Source of the DNA: Congeria kusceri
Lineage: Eukaryota; Mollusca; Bivalvia; Myida; Dreissenidae
DNA length: 64,000 bases
Assembly: GCA_027627225.1 (NCBI GenBank)
Contig: CM051030.1
Span: forward strand, 6,420,501 to 6,484,500
Reading direction: 5' to 3'
The notes below the pieces were generated by a model. That model worked only from the letters and a program-made list of their open reading frames with translations, searched no databases and had not been told where the DNA came from. A program made the translations under genes and the position numbers. Shown here in pieces: positions 56,701-62,700 of this stretch. Positions within the stretch are counted from its first letter, which is position 1; each line of letters begins with the position of its first letter.

Positions 56701-59700
56701 CACTGCCCTTTAGATGGGGAATTTCACAGCAAACGGTATTTTTTTTAGAAAAACATTATTACATATTTATATTCTACTTTGTTATAAAACATTAATGAAT
56801 TGTTTTGTTATGCACTAACTTGTTTGGATGAAAAATTGCTGGGATTTTTCATGAAAATTCCTCTATCTTGGTCAATGTTTGTCCGATTATGGTCATTTTT
56901 TTCTTCAAAATATAGTTTACTTTTTAAGCAGGGCAATGGGGCTGACTTTGGCTCCAAATCGGCCCATAAAAAAACTATTCCAACCTTCATCATTGTCTCG
57001 ATCTCTGTGTCTACGTTCGCGATCTTTGTCTTGTTTGTCGCGGTCACCGTGACGAAGTTGGTCCGAGTCATCCTGTTCTTCGATGTCTACAGGCCTTTCC
57101 GAGCGTGACGTCTGAAAGAACACCATCTTCCTTACTTCCAAAACATGGTAAAAAGAAGGTAATACATACACGGAACATGAGCATTTATTGTCTACAGCAA
57201 GCGTTCGAGGGGGCGGAAAAATTCAGTAACTAATAACCTATACATTAATAAATTATGTATTTTACAAACCAATGACAATTAAAGAGAAGAAAAAAATCAC
57301 TGTGAAATCATACAATCTCTAGTGCAATTCCTCACTTTTAATAAATGGTAAAAAAGGTAAAAACATACATATAATGCATTATACACCTTAATGAGAAAAA
57401 CACAACCAAAGTAACGTACAAATGTGATCTCTTTGCCCTTCTTGTCCCTGCTACTTGAGCTACCAGTGTCTTTGCCGTCACGTTTTCTGCGCCGCTCTTC
57501 CCTCAGCCTGTCCCTCTCCTCCTGATATACACACGAGGTAACATTACTAACTTAAAAGGGACCTTTTCACAAATTGGCAATCAGATTTAGTGGGCTTTTC
57601 AGTCCTTTGTGAATGGGGCGGGCCCTTTGAATTGTGAAAATTAGCGCCGTAATACCATACTTTGTGAAAATAACATTTCGACCTATTATTTATTAAATTA
57701 TTCTATCACAAATAAATTACACAATTTTAATTGAATTTCAACACAGTATGTGCCTTCTTATATAAACATTTTAATCAGTCTAGAAGAAAAATGGAATAAA
57801 AATCAAGCAGACAAAAAGTCACAAATAAACTTGCTAGCAATCATGAATTTTGGATTAAAATTTGTGAGAAAAGGCTATTTTTGTGCTTTGTGAATGGGGC
57901 CCTGTTTCTGCCCCAAATTGGCTCGAAAAAAATCACAGAGATTGCAAAATAAAAGATACAGTATATATACAAAGAAGCAAAATTACACCCCTGACACAAA
58001 AATATATTTTGGAAATATTGTATAGTTTATGGATAATCAGCCATTGAAAAGGATACAATTATAAAGCGTTTGTAGAGCTTTTTGTCGGTATTTTGGTAAA
58101 TATGTGTATCACTTACAAAATACATCTATGTGCTTATAAGTCCGAATGGCCAAATGGTTAGCATGACAGATTTTTAATCAGCATTCAGCGTATGAAGATT
58201 TGAATCCTGATGCAAGCACATCTTTTTACTTTATTTGTTTTTCTTTATATGATATTTGCTTTAAGTTAGTTTAGATGCTTTATTTTTTGGCAGTTAAAAC
58301 ATTAAAAGACATTTATCACAAATACGAAAAATCTGTGAACGAGTCCTAGTAATGACAACCCTTCTAGAAAAAGTGCATTTAATACGCATTTAATGCGTAT
58401 TAAACGACCCGGTATTGGCACCGTACTTTTTTTGCGTTTAATACGCATTTAATACACTTGAAAATGCCTAAAAAATACACTTATTACAGAAATGAAGTGT
58501 ATTTTTTCTGCATTTTCCCTGCATTAACACACTTAATTGCATTTAAAGTGTATTTTTCTCCTTGAAAAATACACAATATCTTCAAAAAATACACTGAAGT
58601 GTATTTTAAGTGTACTTTCTAGTGCATTAGTAAACTTTTTTGTAAAAACTGCAGAAAAAGTAAAGAAAGAATACATTTAGTGTACTAAAAGTGTATTTAA
58701 TGAGCATTTAACGCAGAAAAAATACGGTGGCAATACCGCAGCGTTTAATACGCATTAAATGCCTATTAAATACACTTTTTCAAGAAGGGAATTCAGCACA
58801 TGCTCTGGGATTCATAACCAGGCATACATAGGTCAAACTCAGACAAATACTGTGTACAGTATACAAATATTTTGACAAGACATCTCCGACAAACAATTAA
58901 GTCCCAGCTTTCTGTATGGCTAAACAAATCGTCAATCAAATCATGTTGTACTGTCAATTATGTGGACTAACATTTACATAAATCTCCACCAAAACTTGTA
59001 ATTTGTACTGCCAAAGAGCCCTTACCAAAGCATCATACACTTGGCAGCATTAATAATTTGGTGACAATTCTTTTCACAACAAACAAAATTACAATACCTT
59101 ATAGCTTTTATTCTGGGCATTCCTTATGTAATGTGTCATTAAATTATAAATAAAACACAATTTAAATATATTGTTGTTTAAAATATATTATAATAATAAA
59201 ACTTCCAACTTTTACATCATTTTCACACACCGTTGTAGTACTTGTCAGGGGACAACTTGGCAGCAAAATTTTACTTGTCCGACATTAAAATTACCCATGT
59301 TGGACAAGTCAGGCATAGGATTTCCACACCCCTGCCTTATGTTATGACATACTGAGCAAAGGTATACAACCAACTGGGCATTGTCAAGAAAGTAATCCTG
59401 TTTGATTACACTGCAGATCCGTTATATCGCTATCCATTATTTCGCGATTTCCAGTATATCGCGAATCAGTCGTGGATCCCTTTTTTTTCATGTACTTCAA
59501 TAGTTTGGTCCGGATTTTTGCGCCTACATTGCTACCTTTCATTCACACTCTTGTAGTGCGACAAACAAAAACCCGACCCGCTCAACATCAAAGTGTAACA
59601 GATTGACGTCATCAGCTTACATCGCGCGTGCCACCCATGACAACGTCCTTTCATTGCTGTCACTTTTATTAGCAGGCGATTACACGCCCGGTACACGTGA

Positions 59701-62700
59701 AGGGTGTATACAGTACCTGTATGTCACAGATCAATACTGACCTATCTGAACGACAATAACGTTACAAATATGGCGTAACTGTTTCTTTCTGTTTAAAAGG
59801 AAATGCTAACTGCACATCGTTTGCGATATAGATAATTAGATACCAAATTTTGTTGTTATATGCGCTACGAAACTTTTATACAAAAGTAAAGATCTCAATG
59901 TTCCCTCTGCGTTACGAAGCTTTTATACGACAATCAATACACCCTTGCTTTCCATGCGGATGACGTGGCGTTGTACATGTCAACATAATTTTCATGCACT
60001 TTTCTAGCAGAACAAAGAATTTCCACGAAATACATGTGCATATTATTTGTAAATAGAAATCGCGTTTACGTCGTCTGAACGACGTAAAGGCATTCATATA
60101 CACATTTGGGATTCGGAATTTATTATACGCAATTTGAAATTAATTATAAGGAATAATATTATATTTTTACATACAAATGGAATATTTTACATATGGATAT
60201 AACACATTGTGGATGTTAACAACAATGAAAAAGGTGCGTTGATTATGTTTATGTTTTGAGATCATGAAAATATGCCAGTGTATATAATGTATATCTATAT
60301 ATACATGAATGACTTGACAAGTTATATTGCGATCCGGCTATATCGCGATCGCGATCCATGGACCCCGCGAATCGCGATATAACAGATCTGCAGTGTACTG
60401 ATTACATTAAACTCACCTCTGTTAATCGCTCATCACCATCATCTTCCTGTGAACATACAGACCAATATTAGACCGTAAACATACACTCCAATATTTGCCA
60501 ATAATAGCAACATTAAAATGACCAGTTTTAAAACATGACTTTTGCTTTATTTAATTTCTGATTCCAAACATATATTGTATAATACAGCGAAGTTCATATT
60601 TTACGCAAACAAAATGCGAATTTCATAACATGTAAATTGAAACATTGTGTATATTTTGTCTTATTTCATGTACAGGCTCCTGTTAAAGCTGCAACGTCAC
60701 AGATTGAGAAATGACAAATTTTTCAAATCTACATCATTGTAGTTTTCAGTTTTAAATAAATCAGAAAGGAACAAAGATATCAAACTATAACGGCATACTG
60801 TACAATTGTACTGAATTGCATACAATTGTAACATTGCTGAATCGTAAAAACTGACCTTTTTTTTCCTATGTCGCTTATCTGAAATAAACAAAACATTCCA
60901 AATCTTTAATCTTTGCCATAGACTATTGCGGCCAACATTTTTTTATATTTCAACACAAAACAAAGTGATATTACCTAACTGATAGACTCGGTAACAACTA
61001 TGTTTTGAATTCTTAACTCAGTATAGCTAGAAAACATTAACCGGACAGTTGTGAACTCTTTAGCATAATTACACGCTTGAATTGTTTCCTTTATTTATAC
61101 TCCGTATTGTTATTGCACAAGTTTCAAGAGTTTAATGATAACATAACAGTATTTTAATGGGATACTTTTTCGTCAATTTAACTTGATTCCTGTACAGAAC
61201 CATATATATGGAAAGATCCAGAGCAAAATAGCAGGGTGCTGCGCCCCGCTCCTTGTTGGTTCCCCCCTGCTGCCCCCCTGGGGTGGTCAACACAAAAATT
61301 ATGAATATCCTTTATAATTCAATACATTTTGCAAATATTCAATAACCAATGAATATATTATTCTTAAAAGCCATAATGAGAAGCATTAGACTAATAAAAA
61401 CTCTGGATTTAGCAAGTTAGTAGAAAATGGCAACAGACTTGTCAGACTTTCCACCCTGCTCCTTTTTAGAAGCACCCTGTACCTTTTCTAATCCTAGATC
61501 TTTCCCTACATATATATTCATCGTAACAATATTTTAATATATTCATGCATAAAGGTCAGTATCAGGTTAATGTTTTCAACCAATACACACACTGTAAAAC
61601 TGGTATATTTACTACAGCCATTTATTTCATTGTGTGGTTATGGTTTTGTACATATCAGATTCGGAATTTTCACATCTTGAATCTTGGTAATTGGGGAAAA
61701 ATGAACAAAGTATTTTTACGTAATTTGAACCATCATTTACTCAAACTCGTGGCCTACTGACTGAAAAAAAAAATCAGTATTGTAATGATATATCCATGAC
61801 GATACTTGTCATGTCATGATGTACCACTTTAACAGGGTTTTCCGTGGAATTCTGAAAATGGGGGTCACAATGACCCCCATGTTTGGGATTTTGGGGGACA
61901 TATGAAAATTTTGGGGATCATTCATCAAACTACATTTAATACACACTGCCAAATATTATTGATATTTTACTGTCCTTTCAGTTTTTTAACTTTCAGCTTT
62001 AACAAAAAATATATTATTTCTAGCAACATAAAACGAAGTGCAGAAAACCCCAGAGTTATCTGAATCAGTTATAATAATATATAAGTATCCACTTACATTT
62101 ACGCAGGACATTTCTCTTACATGTAAGTCACTGATTTTCTACTTTCACTTTCATTTTGCTATATGTATTTTCTGACGGAAATGACATTTTAAAATTGAGT
62201 TCAGAAAACTTGTAGTCATAATTATGATGATTAACATTATTTAAAGAATAAAAACATTTTTTGTATTTTAGTTTAAAAATAAGTAAATAGCAAACAATGA
62301 ACTCAACATTCACAGACGATCACGATGTCAACCAGTCTTATATAATGTTGCACAATTACTAAGTCAGGTAACTGAGCATTATTACATAATTAGTCAGTGA
62401 AAATAATTGTTGGTATAATGTAAACGTAAATAGAACTATAGCTCCACATTGTTTATTGGATAAAGTGAGAAACAATCTAAATGGAGTTTTTAACTGCATT
62501 ACAATTGGTTGATCATGTCAAAATCATGTCAAACCAAATTTATGAGCATGAAAAGCCATAGATATGGGTCAATTCAGTGCCTTGGAAATTGATGCATTTT
62601 TTCAGAAATTGCTTCCACATGGACGCAAAGGATTTTTTTTGGGGGGGGGTCATTTGATGAAAACATGCAACAATGACGCAGGATTTGTGCTTTAATTAAC

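Noticed and set aside
56800..57108. 102-residue plus-strand frame with hydrophobic stretch
   Set aside because: Antisense shadow of exon 5 and a family D element; no support as a membrane protein gene.
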